Source of the DNA: Deltaproteobacteria bacterium
Lineage (GTDB): Bacteria; Myxococcota_A; Polyangia; JAAYKL01
Direction of reading: 5' to 3'
Length of the DNA: 64,000 nt
Assembly: GCA_030595125.1 (NCBI GenBank)
Contig: JAUVDV010000008.1
Coordinates: forward strand, 1-64,000
Below are positions 43,576-52,289 of this stretch, piece by piece. The notes beneath the pieces are model-generated. The model had not been told where the DNA came from. It searched no databases and saw only the letters and a list, made by a program, of their open reading frames with translations. A program made the translations under genes and the position numbers. Position 1 is the stretch's first letter. The number at the start of each line of letters is the position of its first letter.

Positions 43576-43603
43576 TGAGCGGGTGTGTGGAAATGCGGTT
43601 TGA
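43550..43603. repeat. 54-bp duplicated intergenic element, copy 1
   Basis: ATATCCTGCTA, a run of eight or nine T, CTAACAATGA..GGGTG.GTGG, then AAATGCGGTTTGA. It is 52/54 identical to 46665-46718 in the same orientation. Confidence 0.85.
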
Positions 43604-43660
43604 TCCACCGTATCCGCCGAGGTGGTCTATGAAGCGTGACGAGGTCTACCTTATAATCGG

Positions 43661-44644
43661 TCACTTCCAACATTCGTATGAATTGATCTCGCGGCGATCG
43701 ACGGTTCCGTCGCCGTCCCTGTCAAAGTTCTCTTCCAGGCAGTTTCCGGCGTCGTCGTACCGATATTGCCAGACCGCGTCGGGCTTGCCGTCGTTGCCCT
43801 CGTCATAAACTTTGGATACCCGGTTGCCGTCGGGGTCGTAGGTGAAGGTTACAGTACGGGGCGCGTCTCCGGTGACGACCTCACTGATCAAGTTGTCCTC
43901 TTCGTCGTAGAGAAAGCGTGTCTCGGTGTCTTCTGTCACTCCTTTTCCGTGGAGGATCGTGCGGGTTTTCCTCGCTACCAGATTCCCGCTTGCGTTGTAG
44001 ATATATCTATTGTCGACGTCGACAAACGTTGAGGTGATTTTGCGTGCAAGCAGGTTACCGAAATCGTCGTAGATGCTCTCGGCGGTGGAGTCGATCTTAC
44101 CGTCGCCCTGCCAATCGAACTTTATCTCCAAAACGTTCCCGTCATCATCGTACTTTCGCTCGGCATTGAAGCCCTGCTCGCCGTTCTTGATGGTCCTTGA
44201 GATCTTCCCGTGTTCGTCCATGTAGTTCTCGGTACGCCTGTCCACCTGTCCATCTACATACCTGTCGATCTCGACCAGGGCGAGCACACCGTCATCGTTG
44301 TAGGTGTTCTTGATGATTTCGTCGGGACGCCCGTCGCCGTCCGTGTCGACTTTTGTTCGGCAGGGACCGGGGAATAACTGTCGACCGGATGCGTCTTCCT
44401 CCGCACCGGGCTTGATCCACTTGCCCTCCAGAATTGCCTCGATGCGCTTCCCGGCCAGTGCCCGTCTGCGCCGAGCGGATTCGTCCGTTTTTGTGGTGCC
44501 GATTTTGTTCTTTGCGTCGAAACCGGTCACGCCGGTGTCTTTCCGGTCCGCCGCACCGTTCATCAGCAGGAAGACGCAGATCGCCCCGGCGACTGCTACA
44601 GCCAGCAGAACCACCACCAATCGAACCGAGCGCCTTTTCGTCAT
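43661..44644 (-). CDS. membrane-anchored protein with YD/DxDGD-type repeats
   Basis: This 327-residue protein has an N-terminal transmembrane anchor ('LVVVLLAVAVAGAICVFLLM') followed by about ten short repeats of the kind 'YDDDGNVLEIKFDWQGDGKID' and 'YDPDGNRVSKVYDEGNDGKPD'. These resemble RHS-like YD repeats mixed with DxDGDG calcium-site-like loops. It is probably periplasmic or surface-exposed; no toxin or enzyme domain is attached. The start at 44644 has GGAGG 4 nt upstream. Confidence 0.7.
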   Translation of the reverse strand: MTKRRSVRLVVVLLAVAVAGAICVFLLMNGAADRKDTGVTGFDAKNKIGTTKTDESARRRRALAGKRIEAILEGKWIKPGAEEDASGRQLFPGPCRTKVDTDGDGRPDEIIKNTYNDDGVLALVEIDRYVDGQVDRRTENYMDEHGKISRTIKNGEQGFNAERKYDDDGNVLEIKFDWQGDGKIDSTAESIYDDFGNLLARKITSTFVDVDNRYIYNASGNLVARKTRTILHGKGVTEDTETRFLYDEEDNLISEVVTGDAPRTVTFTYDPDGNRVSKVYDEGNDGKPDAVWQYRYDDAGNCLEENFDRDGDGTVDRREINSYECWK

Positions 44645-45021
44645 CCGACCTCCAAGTTGTTCCATCCTGAGATTGCAGAATCATTTTACAAGGTTTTGAT
44701 GCTTCGCGCACCCGCGAGTGGCAAATTGAGAGTCACGACTCATCGGATCGACCTCGCGAGGGGCAAATCGAGAGTCGCTACCGCACGATATGGCCTTCGC
44801 GAGTGGCAAATCGAGAGTCGTTACTCCCCGATATGGCCTTCGCGAGGGGCAAATCGAGAGTCGCTACTCACCGGATCGGCCCTGGCGAGGCGGAAATGGA
44901 GACCCTTGGGTCTGTCGATTGATGGTGTTTAACCCCATCCCGGCCTTCCCCTGCGAGGGGAAGGGCCCTGCTCCGCTCGCCAGCGAGCTACGGCAGGGTG
45001 GCACGATGATGGCGGCCGGCT
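44645..45021. other. intergenic region with tandem and palindromic repeats
   Basis: There is no gene in these 377 bases. The region holds about five tandem 43-bp units (44712-44900) followed directly by an interrupted copy of the dispersed palindromic repeat (44930-45026). The plus-strand frame through it is a by-product of the repeat. Confidence 0.65.
44712..44900. repeat. 43-bp tandem repeat, about five units
   Basis: GCGAG landmarks fall at 44714, 44756, 44799, 44842 and 44885 (period 42-43). Each unit contains GGCAAATCGAGAGTCG and a GATATGGCCTT- or GGATCGGCC-type end; the last copy is degenerate. No spacer diversity of CRISPR type is present. Confidence 0.88.
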
Positions 45022-45026
45022 TTAAG
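44930..45026 (+). repeat. dispersed palindromic repeat, copy C (interrupted)
   Basis: AACCCCATCCCGG and the CCTTCCCCT/AGGGGAAGG core are followed, after about 38 inserted bases, by the conserved end GATGATGGCGGCCGGCTTTAAG. The insertion contains GCTCGCCAGCGAGC, itself a small inverted repeat. Confidence 0.75.
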
Positions 45027-45750
45027 CGGTCACGGGGGGAGGCTTGGGCTTTGCGCCGCGGTCCTCGCGGGTCTCGCCGATCTGGTCGTAGTAGGCGAAG
45101 ACCTTGTTAACAAGGCTGTCGTCCAGCTCGCCGTTCATGGAGACCTCGTCGTCCATGGCCTCGCGCAGGCGGTTGAGCATCCCGATGGTGACCGGGCGTA
45201 TCGTCCTGGCTTCCTTGAGCTTGGCGGCATCTTCATCGGCCGTTGTGTCGGCGCGCTTGGCAAGGAGGGTGTCGATCTTCTCGCCCGCGCCGATGTGCGC
45301 ATCGAGGAGATCGTACAGGGTCATGTCGGGCGCCACGGGAAACGCCGACAGCTCCTTCTTCATGTCGGCTATCAGGTCGCGCTTCTTCATCGCGGACGAC
45401 GCCTCGTCCTCGTAGCTCCTGGTGAAGTCGCCCAGGGCCGGAACGAATCGCTCGGAAACGGTGGAGAGCAGGTCGCGCTTCTCCTTCGCGAGGATGGAGA
45501 GCGATGACATGCCCTTGCAGATGAAATACACGGCGCGGCCGGTGGAGTCGTGAAGGTCGTCGGCGTCCTTGAGTTCCTCCGTCAACGGCTTGCGTCCCAT
45601 GATCTCGACGATACTGTTCAGCTTGTCGCGCTTCTCGATGAGGGAGCGCTCATATATTTTAAAGGAAATGGTCTTATTCAGAAGATCCAGCTTTGTCTTG
45701 AACATTTCGTTGAGAACAAGGCTCAAATCGCCGGTGGTCATGTGTCTCAT
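45022..45750 (-). CDS. hypothetical helical protein
   Basis: This 242-residue soluble, mostly alpha-helical protein of unknown family begins 'MRHMTTGDLSLVLNEMFKT' and ends in a Pro/Lys tail. It contains no Cys pairs, membrane segment or signal peptide apart from a single Cys in the middle. GAAGGGG lies 7 nt before the ATG at 45750. It stands alone between repeats and a toxin-antitoxin pair. Confidence 0.68.
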   Translation of the reverse strand: MRHMTTGDLSLVLNEMFKTKLDLLNKTISFKIYERSLIEKRDKLNSIVEIMGRKPLTEELKDADDLHDSTGRAVYFICKGMSSLSILAKEKRDLLSTVSERFVPALGDFTRSYEDEASSAMKKRDLIADMKKELSAFPVAPDMTLYDLLDAHIGAGEKIDTLLAKRADTTADEDAAKLKEARTIRPVTIGMLNRLREAMDDEVSMNGELDDSLVNKVFAYYDQIGETREDRGAKPKPPPVTA

Positions 45751-46010
45751 TTCAAATCCCCTTCATTGAAAATGTAGTGTTAACGGAACGGCAGATTATT
45801 CAACTTCGGATCTCAAGGCAAGTTCGGGGATGAAAAAAGGTGATTTGGGTTCAGAAGCCATTCACGGAATACAATCGCTTTTGCCAAAGAAGGTGTCGAT
45901 TCTCCAGGCCAGACCCCTTGCCCTTTCTGCTCTGATCCGTCTCAATCGGATCGCCGTTCTGATGCAAAGTGTGCTAACTTATGCTTCTTAAAACATGATA
46001 GGAGAGTGAT

Positions 46011-46250
46011 ATGGAAGTAAACTTCGACCGCATCACCATCGACCCTCGCCGTTGCGGCGGTCAACCAACGGTGCGCGGCCTGCGCATCCCGATAGCGACT
46101 ATCGTCCGCGACCTCGCCGTCGGCAAGACTATTGTTGAAATACTCGACGCCTACCCCGAGTTGGAACCCGAGGACGTTCGGCAAGCTCTCGCGTACGCGG
46201 CTTGGCTTGCGACAGGCGCTTTCAGCCCCCTTCCGGTCGAGGCGGCGTGA
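46011..46250 (+). CDS. DUF433-type antitoxin
   Basis: This 79-residue DUF433 protein contains 'DRITIDPRRCGGQPTVRGLRIPIATIVRDL' and 'EILDAYPELEPEDVRQALAYAAWLA', the standard helix-turn-helix-like antitoxin partner of DUF5615 PIN-like toxins. GGAGAGTG precedes the ATG. The stop overlaps the GTG of the toxin gene. Expected to bind and repress its own promoter. Confidence 0.9.
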   Translation: MEVNFDRITIDPRRCGGQPTVRGLRIPIATIVRDLAVGKTIVEILDAYPELEPEDVRQALAYAAWLATGAFSPLPVEAA

Positions 46251-46612
46251 GGATTCTTTTGGACGTGAATTTGCCTCGGCTTCTCGTCCCGGCTCTGAGA
46301 TCCATGGGGTGGAAGGCGGAACGGACAACTGAGCATCTTCCCGCTGATGCATTGGATGAAGAAATCCTCACTCTGGCGTTGGAACAAGAAGCTGTCGTAG
46401 TAACCCGCGATCAGGATTTCTCCTTCCTGGCATCACGTCCCGGACGAACCAAACCAAGTGTCATCAACCTGCGCCATAGCGCCGTCGATGTCGAAATCCT
46501 GGCCCGGCTCCTCGATTACGTCCTGCGCGAGCACGGCACGCATATCGAACAGGGAGCAATCCTGTCTGTAGGAGATAGCGGCGTTCGGGTACGGCGCCTG
46601 CCTGTCCAGTAA
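46247..46612 (+). CDS. DUF5615 PIN-like toxin
   Basis: This 121-residue PIN-like protein (Mut7-C/DUF5615 class) starts MRILLDVNLPRLLVPAL from a GTG that overlaps the antitoxin stop (GTGA). Conserved acids are D6 in 'LLDVNLP' and those in 'VVTRDQDFSFL', with 'PSVINLRHSAVD' following. It is expected to be an RNase. The pair is separate from the VapBC pair at 5.6-6.2 kb. Confidence 0.88.
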   Translation: MRILLDVNLPRLLVPALRSMGWKAERTTEHLPADALDEEILTLALEQEAVVVTRDQDFSFLASRPGRTKPSVINLRHSAVDVEILARLLDYVLREHGTHIEQGAILSVGDSGVRVRRLPVQ

Positions 46613-46664
46613 GTGACAACTGATCACGCTTTCTTCTTCCACTCCCCGCCGGAGCTTGAACCCC

Positions 46665-46718
46665 ATATCCTGCTATTTTTTTTCTAACAATGAACGGGTG
46701 CGTGGAAATGCGGTTTGA
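46665..46718. repeat. 54-bp duplicated intergenic element, copy 2
   Basis: Same orientation as copy 1 with two differences (AAC for AGC; GCG for GTG). The base context beside it does not give the TATAAT that copy 1 has. It lies 28 bp before the GTG of the polytopic protein gene. Confidence 0.85.
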
Positions 46719-46745
46719 GTCCGTTGGTTCGTGTTAGGGTGAGGC

Positions 46746-49040
46746 GTGCACAGTCGCGATCACCGCCCGGAGATTTTCGGCCTGGCCCTCGGCGTGTACG
46801 CCACGACGGGCCAGGTGGTGCTCCTGCGGGAGGCGCTGACCGTCAGCGGGGGAAACGAACTTTCCCTCGGTCTGTCGCTCGCCGTGTGGCTCGTCGCGGT
46901 CGGGATCGGCGCATGGATCGGGAATCGCCTCGATAATCCAGGCTCTTTGCTCGTGGGTGCTTCCGTCGCCGCGGGTCCGGTCGTGGTCGGTTCTCTTGCC
47001 TTCTTGAGACTTCACAGAGGTATCCTCGGGCTCTTGCCCGGGGGAGATCCCTCCCTCGGCGAGATGGCCGTTATCCACGGTGGAGGATTGCTGTTGGGAG
47101 CGGCTACCGTGGGTTTCCTGTTCACCACGGCGTCGAGGGCGTTCCCCGGGGATTCGAAAAATCCCGCGAGCAGGCTGTATCTGGCGGAGGCGATAGGAGC
47201 GCTCGTCGCGGGGCTCGCTTTCACATTTGTTGTGGCCGGAAACGTGGAGCATCTCACCGCCCTCGGGATATCGGCGGGCGGCCTGGCCGTGGGCGCTGCC
47301 TTCATGGTGAGCGGGAAGGCGGGCAGGCTTGTTGCAACCGCGACCGCTGTCGTGTTGCTCGCGGTTTCGCTCATGGGCACGCTCGCAGCGCTGGATCGCC
47401 ATCTGGGGAGAATCGCCTTCGATCAGCTCGCGGCGGGAGGGGAGATGGTCGCTGCGGCGGACAGCAAGTACGGCCGCCTGGCAATCGGCCTGCGGGAGGA
47501 TCAGTATCAGCTCTTTTCGGACGGACGAATCTCCCACGTATTTCCAGATCCATTCGATCGCCCCGTGCCGGTCCACATCGCCCTGACCCAGCATCCGGGC
47601 CCGCGCAGGATCCTTCTTCTGGGAGGAGGGGCCCCGGATCGGCTCGAGGCCGCCCTTGCCCATGAGCCGGAGCTAGTGGTTCTGACCTACCTCGACGAGG
47701 AGGCCCACACCCTGAGCGAGCAATTCTGGCCGGACTCCACACGGCTTGCGGTCCGCGATCCCAGGGTCTCGGTGGTCCTGAACGATGGTCGTCAGTACGT
47801 GTTCAACGCGAAGGAGAAGTTCGACAGCGTTATTGTGTCGAGTCCGCCACCTCGGAGCGGTCGGGAGAACCGCTACCACACGCGGCAGTTTTTCGAGGCG
47901 GTTTCGCGGATTCTGGCGAAGGGCGGAACCATGTCGGTGATCGCTCCGGGCGGAGCGAACGTCCTTTCCGACGAGGCGGCCCGGGCTGCGGCCGTTACTT
48001 TGAGTACGGTCAGGGCGGTCTTTCCTCACGTGCTGGTCGTTCCCGGGATCGAGCTGTCCATCCACGGGACCTCGACGGACGGCGTGCTCAGCGATGATCC
48101 CCACGTTCTGGCGCGGCGTTTCTCGAGTCGAGTGCGCAAGGGCGGCTCTTTTTTTGCCGGTCGTTTCGAGAGCATCTTCGAGCCGTCCCGCGTGGCCGCG
48201 GTTTCCAGGCAACTGGATCGACGCCCCGCCCGGGTGAACGAGGATCTGGAACCCGGCGGCTACCTGGCAAATATTCAGCTTTGGGAGAGGGAGGTTTCAA
48301 CCGGCGGCCAGACCTCCGCGTGGACATGGACTGGTCTTGCACAGCGAACGGCCTGGATCTGGCTCGTCGTGCCCCTGCTCATCTGGGCGGTCTGGAGGTT
48401 GGTTGCAGCGGCGCGAAGATCTGCGGGTCAGGGGGACACGATCTTTTCTCTGGCTACCACCGGCGCTGTGGGGATGGGTGTCGAGGTGATGGTGCTGTAC
48501 GTGTTCCAGGCGGCCTCCGGGGTCCTGTATTCCGGTATCGCGGCGATAATCGCGCTGTTCATGGCCGGGCTGGCTGTGGGAGCTCTCGTGGGCAAGCGGT
48601 TTCTCGTTTTGCGTGGTCGTCTGGCGGGAGTGATTTGTGACGTGTTGGCGCTGGTCTTCCTGCTGGCCACCGGGCCGTTCCTCGAAACTTTTTACCAATA
48701 TTTGCTACCCGTTGCCGCGTGGTCCTGTGCGGCGGGGCTGGTAACCGGTGTCGCGTTTCCCGTTTTTCTTAAGCTAGCGGCCATGGCCCACGGCAATGAC
48801 GAGCGCCTTGCGGCCGGAAGCATGGAGAGCGCGGATCACGTGGGCGCCGCATTCGGGGCGCTAGTTACGGGTATTGTGTGGCTTCCCGTGTTCGGGTTGG
48901 TAGCCACCAGCCTCATGTTCGCCGCCCTGAAGGTCGCCTCCCTGGTCGGTCAGGTTGTTCAGAGGTTTCACGCGATTCCGGCGGATCGATACCACTCGCA
49001 GGCGACTTCCAGAGTTTCGCGCAAGGGACGAGGACTGTAG
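46746..49040 (+). CDS. polytopic membrane protein with spermidine-synthase-like domain
   Basis: This 764-residue protein has about six N-terminal membrane segments, a cytoplasmic Rossmann methyltransferase-like domain (about 275-475, 'RRILLLGGGAPDRLEAAL', 'DPRVSVVLNDGRQYV'), then about six C-terminal segments. It matches 'fused MFS/spermidine synthase' proteins. The site where spermidine synthase has its catalytic D-x-x-D/P loop reads 'VIVSSPPPRSG', so normal aminopropyl transfer is unlikely. The start is a GTG at 46746 with a weak ribosome binding site. Its 3' end overlaps the convergent SDR gene by 73 bp. Confidence 0.8.
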   Translation: MHSRDHRPEIFGLALGVYATTGQVVLLREALTVSGGNELSLGLSLAVWLVAVGIGAWIGNRLDNPGSLLVGASVAAGPVVVGSLAFLRLHRGILGLLPGGDPSLGEMAVIHGGGLLLGAATVGFLFTTASRAFPGDSKNPASRLYLAEAIGALVAGLAFTFVVAGNVEHLTALGISAGGLAVGAAFMVSGKAGRLVATATAVVLLAVSLMGTLAALDRHLGRIAFDQLAAGGEMVAAADSKYGRLAIGLREDQYQLFSDGRISHVFPDPFDRPVPVHIALTQHPGPRRILLLGGGAPDRLEAALAHEPELVVLTYLDEEAHTLSEQFWPDSTRLAVRDPRVSVVLNDGRQYVFNAKEKFDSVIVSSPPPRSGRENRYHTRQFFEAVSRILAKGGTMSVIAPGGANVLSDEAARAAAVTLSTVRAVFPHVLVVPGIELSIHGTSTDGVLSDDPHVLARRFSSRVRKGGSFFAGRFESIFEPSRVAAVSRQLDRRPARVNEDLEPGGYLANIQLWEREVSTGGQTSAWTWTGLAQRTAWIWLVVPLLIWAVWRLVAAARRSAGQGDTIFSLATTGAVGMGVEVMVLYVFQAASGVLYSGIAAIIALFMAGLAVGALVGKRFLVLRGRLAGVICDVLALVFLLATGPFLETFYQYLLPVAAWSCAAGLVTGVAFPVFLKLAAMAHGNDERLAAGSMESADHVGAAFGALVTGIVWLPVFGLVATSLMFAALKVASLVGQVVQRFHAIPADRYHSQATSRVSRKGRGL

Positions 49041-49951
49041 CCGAGCTCTGTTTGCGCCTTGTCGCAGCTGATGTTTTGGTGGTTGCGAAGGGCGCGGAGC
49101 GAGTCTGCGGTGTAGAGCGGGCTCGTGCTTGTCAGTTTGCTCCATAAAGTGATGAACGGCACACCGATGCGCGCCAGCCACCAGGGAGTGACTATTCGCG
49201 GTACGGCCACTCCCGTCACCTCTCCGATCAGCGCGGCGAGATCGCGCACGGATCGCCACTCTCCTCCCAGGAGATAACTCTCACCGGCTTTCCCTTTCTT
49301 TTCGGCTGCCAGAGCTCCGTTCACAACGTCGCGCACGTCGACCCAGTTGAAACCGCCGTCCACCAGCGCGGGCAGCTCGCCTCGCATTATCCCCACCACG
49401 GCCGCGCCTGCGGCAGACTGATTGTAGTCGTACGGCCCGAGGATCGCCGTGGGGTTGATGATCACCGCGTCGAGTCCGCGTTCGATGCCTGTGAAAACCT
49501 CTCGTTGTCCGTCGCTCTTGGTCCGGTCGTAGATCGGGAGTCGGCTGCGATCTTCTGCGGCCAGCGGTCGATGTTCGTCGATCGACTCGTCTGTAGGGGA
49601 TGATGACAGAGCGTGAATCGAGCTGAAATGCACCAGGCGTTTTACCCGGGCGTCGAGACACGCCGAGACCACATTTCGCGGCCCCTCGATATTCGTTCGC
49701 GCTACGTTTCCACCCGGATCCCCCGCAATGGTGATCCTCGCCGCGAGATGGTAGACGACGTCAACACCGTCGAAAGCCTCCCGCAAAGACGCCGGATCGA
49801 GCACGTCTGCCCGGATTGTCTCAACGTCGAGTCCGTCCACTCCCCGCGTGTCATCACGCACCAGAGCACGCACGGAACGTCCCTCCGCGAGCAAGGCTCG
49901 CACAAGATTGGCTCCCACGTGGCCGGCTGCACCTGTGACCGCTACCGTCAT
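48968..49951 (-). CDS. NAD(P)-dependent SDR epimerase/dehydratase (3-beta-HSD/DFR-like)
   Basis: This 327-residue extended SDR has the Rossmann motif 'TGAAGHVGANLV', 'VVYHLAARITIAGD', the active site Ser region 'LVHFSSIHALS' and 'YDRTKSD' (YxxxK). 'NPTAILGPYDY' and 'NWVDVRDVV' place it near dihydroflavonol-reductase/3-beta-hydroxysteroid-dehydrogenase-like enzymes. The substrate is unknown. The last 73 bp overlap the 3' end of the plus-strand polytopic protein gene. Confidence 0.88.
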   Translation of the reverse strand: MTVAVTGAAGHVGANLVRALLAEGRSVRALVRDDTRGVDGLDVETIRADVLDPASLREAFDGVDVVYHLAARITIAGDPGGNVARTNIEGPRNVVSACLDARVKRLVHFSSIHALSSSPTDESIDEHRPLAAEDRSRLPIYDRTKSDGQREVFTGIERGLDAVIINPTAILGPYDYNQSAAGAAVVGIMRGELPALVDGGFNWVDVRDVVNGALAAEKKGKAGESYLLGGEWRSVRDLAALIGEVTGVAVPRIVTPWWLARIGVPFITLWSKLTSTSPLYTADSLRALRNHQNISCDKAQTELGYSPRPLRETLEVACEWYRSAGIA

Positions 49952-50063
49952 GATTGAAAACTTATTAACACAGGTGGCTTACAAGTTTGCCGGATTGTGA
50001 TAAATTGCCGGACGATTTTGTAAAAAGAAAACGAATTCACCTTTTGAGCAAGGAGCCGTGAAA

Positions 50064-50711
50064 ATGAAACGAACCGTTCTTTTCTGCCTGACGGGGCTGG
50101 CGTGCGTGGTCTTCCTCTTTGCTTGCGAAGAAGAAGAAACGACAACTTTGGTGGTGGAGCAGATCGACGGATACCAGGCGGATCTGCCCCCGGTGCCCAA
50201 GATTCCCACGCCAAATGTGCCGGAAACGTATAGCGACGGCAGCTATTCGGTCCATGGCATTCGAAAAAATGTTTCGAAGACTATGGACACACCCGTTACG
50301 GTGACGGCGTACATCGCCAACATTTATCAAAAACCGGTGTGCCCGGAGGGAATCACCTGCCATACGCTCATGCCGCACCTCTTCCTCGCTGACGATCCCA
50401 ACGAGTCGATGCACAGGCGATATCTGCGCCTGGTGGGATACGCCCAGAGCTTCAAGGAGATGGAGGACGAGCAGGCGAACGACGAGGCGGGCAAAGAGAG
50501 GGAGCTTCCCGAGGGAGTTTTCCTGCCGCCGGTAATTTGGGATTGGCGACAGGGTCACAAGTACAAGATCACAGCCAGTTTCTCTCGCCAGTCGGGCGCC
50601 GGGTTCATGGACACCGACGGACTGCTCGAGTACGACAAGCACGAGTGCCTCGACTGCCCCACAGAGGAAGAGGACGAAGCCGCCGCGAAGGAAGCCGCCA
50701 AAACGAAGTAG
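50064..50711 (+). CDS. lipoprotein of unknown function
   Basis: This 215-residue lipoprotein has the signal 'TVLFCLTGLACVVFLFAC' (Cys about 21) followed by an acidic EEEE stretch. The middle part 'MDTPVTVTAYIANIYQKPVCP' and 'YLRLVGYAQSF' suggests an OB-like beta domain, and the tail is Glu/Ala/Lys-rich after a 'CLDC' pair. AAGGAG lies 8 nt before the ATG at 50064. It is not a family I can name. It ends 4 bp from the convergent epimerase gene. Confidence 0.72.
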   Translation: MKRTVLFCLTGLACVVFLFACEEEETTTLVVEQIDGYQADLPPVPKIPTPNVPETYSDGSYSVHGIRKNVSKTMDTPVTVTAYIANIYQKPVCPEGITCHTLMPHLFLADDPNESMHRRYLRLVGYAQSFKEMEDEQANDEAGKERELPEGVFLPPVIWDWRQGHKYKITASFSRQSGAGFMDTDGLLEYDKHECLDCPTEEEDEAAAKEAAKTK

Positions 50712-50715
50712 GTGG

Positions 50716-51672
50716 CTAGCCCCGGTTGTTGTTCGACGTCTCGAGCCAGGTGCAGAAGGCGTCGATGCCCTCCTCAAGTTGTACCGTGGGTTCGTAGTCC
50801 AATAACTCCCTCGCCAGGGTGATATCAGCCAGACCGTCCTTCATGTCTCCGGGTTGCGAAGACAAAAACTCGAGTTGCGGCTCCACGCCCAGTCGCTTGC
50901 CCAGGATCGTTATCAGGTCGTCGAGGTGAGTGGGCCTCGATGTTCCCAGGTTGATCACTTTGAAACCCTCGCAACGTTCCACGGAGCGGGCTATCCCGTC
51001 TGTAACGTCGTCGATGAAGGTGTAGTCGCGGCTTGATCGCCCGTCGCCGAACACCTTGACCGGTTGGTTCTTGAGCATCTTTTTCGCGAATACGTGGATG
51101 GCCATTTCCGGTCGTTGACGGGGCCCGTAGACGGTGAACAACCGCAGCACGTGCATGGAGATGCCGAACAGGTGATGGTAGGTGTGGCACAGAGCCTCTC
51201 CGGCAACCTTGGTGGCGGCATACGGGGAGAGGGGGCGCAGCATGACCTCGTCCTCCGTGAGAGCGACGTCCGAGTGTCCGGGGTACACAACCGACGAGGA
51301 GGCGAAGATGAATCGGGGAACCTTGTATCGGCGGCAGTGCTCCAGGACGTTCAATGTCCCTTGCACGTTGACGTTCGTGTAGAGTTCGGGAAGCGCGATG
51401 GACTGTCGGACCCCTGCGTAGGCAGCCAGGTGGACAACGGCGTCGAAGGCTTCCTCGAAGACCCGGTCCAGGAAATCGCAGTCCAGAATGTCACCGGTCA
51501 GCACCGTATGCTTGCGGCTGGCCAGCGCCTTCTCGATGTTCCGATTCTTGATCTCGGGGTCGTAGAAATTGTTGAAGTTGTCGAGGCACACGACATCGCA
51601 ATCGAGTGCGATGAGCCGTTCCGCCAGATGAGAACCGATGAAACCCGCGCCGCCTGTGATGAGAACTCTCAT
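50716..51672 (-). CDS. NAD-dependent nucleotide-sugar epimerase (UDP-glucuronate 4-epimerase-like)
   Basis: This 318-residue extended SDR has 'LITGGAGFIGSHLAERL', 'VVHLAAYAGVRQSI', 'FASSSVVYP', 'YAATK' (YxxxK), 'RLFTVYGPRQRPEMAIHVFAKKM' and 'FGDGRSSRDYTFIDDV'. The RPxMA and YAGVR motifs are typical of UDP-glucuronate 4-epimerases and related capsule-sugar epimerases. It lies near panD and a lipoprotein, so genomic context does not fix the substrate. Confidence 0.9.
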   Translation of the reverse strand: MRVLITGGAGFIGSHLAERLIALDCDVVCLDNFNNFYDPEIKNRNIEKALASRKHTVLTGDILDCDFLDRVFEEAFDAVVHLAAYAGVRQSIALPELYTNVNVQGTLNVLEHCRRYKVPRFIFASSSVVYPGHSDVALTEDEVMLRPLSPYAATKVAGEALCHTYHHLFGISMHVLRLFTVYGPRQRPEMAIHVFAKKMLKNQPVKVFGDGRSSRDYTFIDDVTDGIARSVERCEGFKVINLGTSRPTHLDDLITILGKRLGVEPQLEFLSSQPGDMKDGLADITLARELLDYEPTVQLEEGIDAFCTWLETSNNNRG

Positions 51673-51682
51673 GGCTCCAATT

Positions 51683-52081
51683 TCAGGACGTGGGTACGGC
51701 CCTGAGGGGTCCGGGGATCTCCGTGTGACCCGGGTCGGTGATGTGGTTCTTCTCGTCGACGAGCACGATATCGGGTTGGTACTCGGCCAGCTCGGCCTCG
51801 TTATAATCGCCGAAGGTTGCGATTATCACGAGATCGCCGGGGCTGTTCTGGTGAGCGGCCGCCCCGTTGATGCATACCACCCCTGATCCCGCAGGGCCTT
51901 TCAGGGCGTATGTCTCTACTCTGGTGCCTCTGGTTATGTTCCAGATGTGTACGTGCTCGTTGGGAAGTATGTCTGCCGCCTCGAGAAGGTCCGAGTCGAT
52001 GGTCACGCTCCCCTCGTAGTCGAGATCTGCGTGGGTTACGGTTGCTCGGTGTATCTTGGACTTGAACATCGTCCGTCGCAT
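51683..52081 (-). CDS. panD: aspartate 1-decarboxylase
   Basis: This 132-residue proenzyme starts '[25 protein letters not shown]'-like, with the self-cleavage site Gly24-Ser25, which yields the pyruvoyl group on Ser25. Other conserved parts are '[13 protein letters not shown]', '[17 protein letters not shown]' and 'DEKNHI'. It makes beta-alanine for pantothenate and CoA. GGAGA precedes the ATG. It lies 10 bp upstream of the epimerase gene on the same strand. Confidence 0.96.
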   Translation of the reverse strand: MRRTMFKSKIHRATVTHADLDYEGSVTIDSDLLEAADILPNEHVHIWNITRGTRVETYALKGPAGSGVVCINGAAAHQNSPGDLVIIATFGDYNEAELAEYQPDIVLVDEKNHITDPGHTEIPGPLRAVPTS

Positions 52082-52289
52082 GGGATCTCCTTATGCCCTG
52101 CCGCGTGCCGTTCCGTGAACGAATACAGCCGCTTTGGGCTCATTGCCCCCAGCCAATCGCGTATATACCGCCTGGAGGTCACGGGTGCAATATGATTTAT
52201 GTCATTTCAAATTGACAAACCGGCGGCCCAGCCCATAAAGTCTGCCACCTCAAAAAGCGGCCCAAGGTCCGTTCACCAGGATAAGGAAA

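Noticed and set aside
44712-44900. CRISPR-like array
   Set aside because: The units are joined without variable spacers and vary themselves; no cas gene is in the window. It is a plain tandem repeat.
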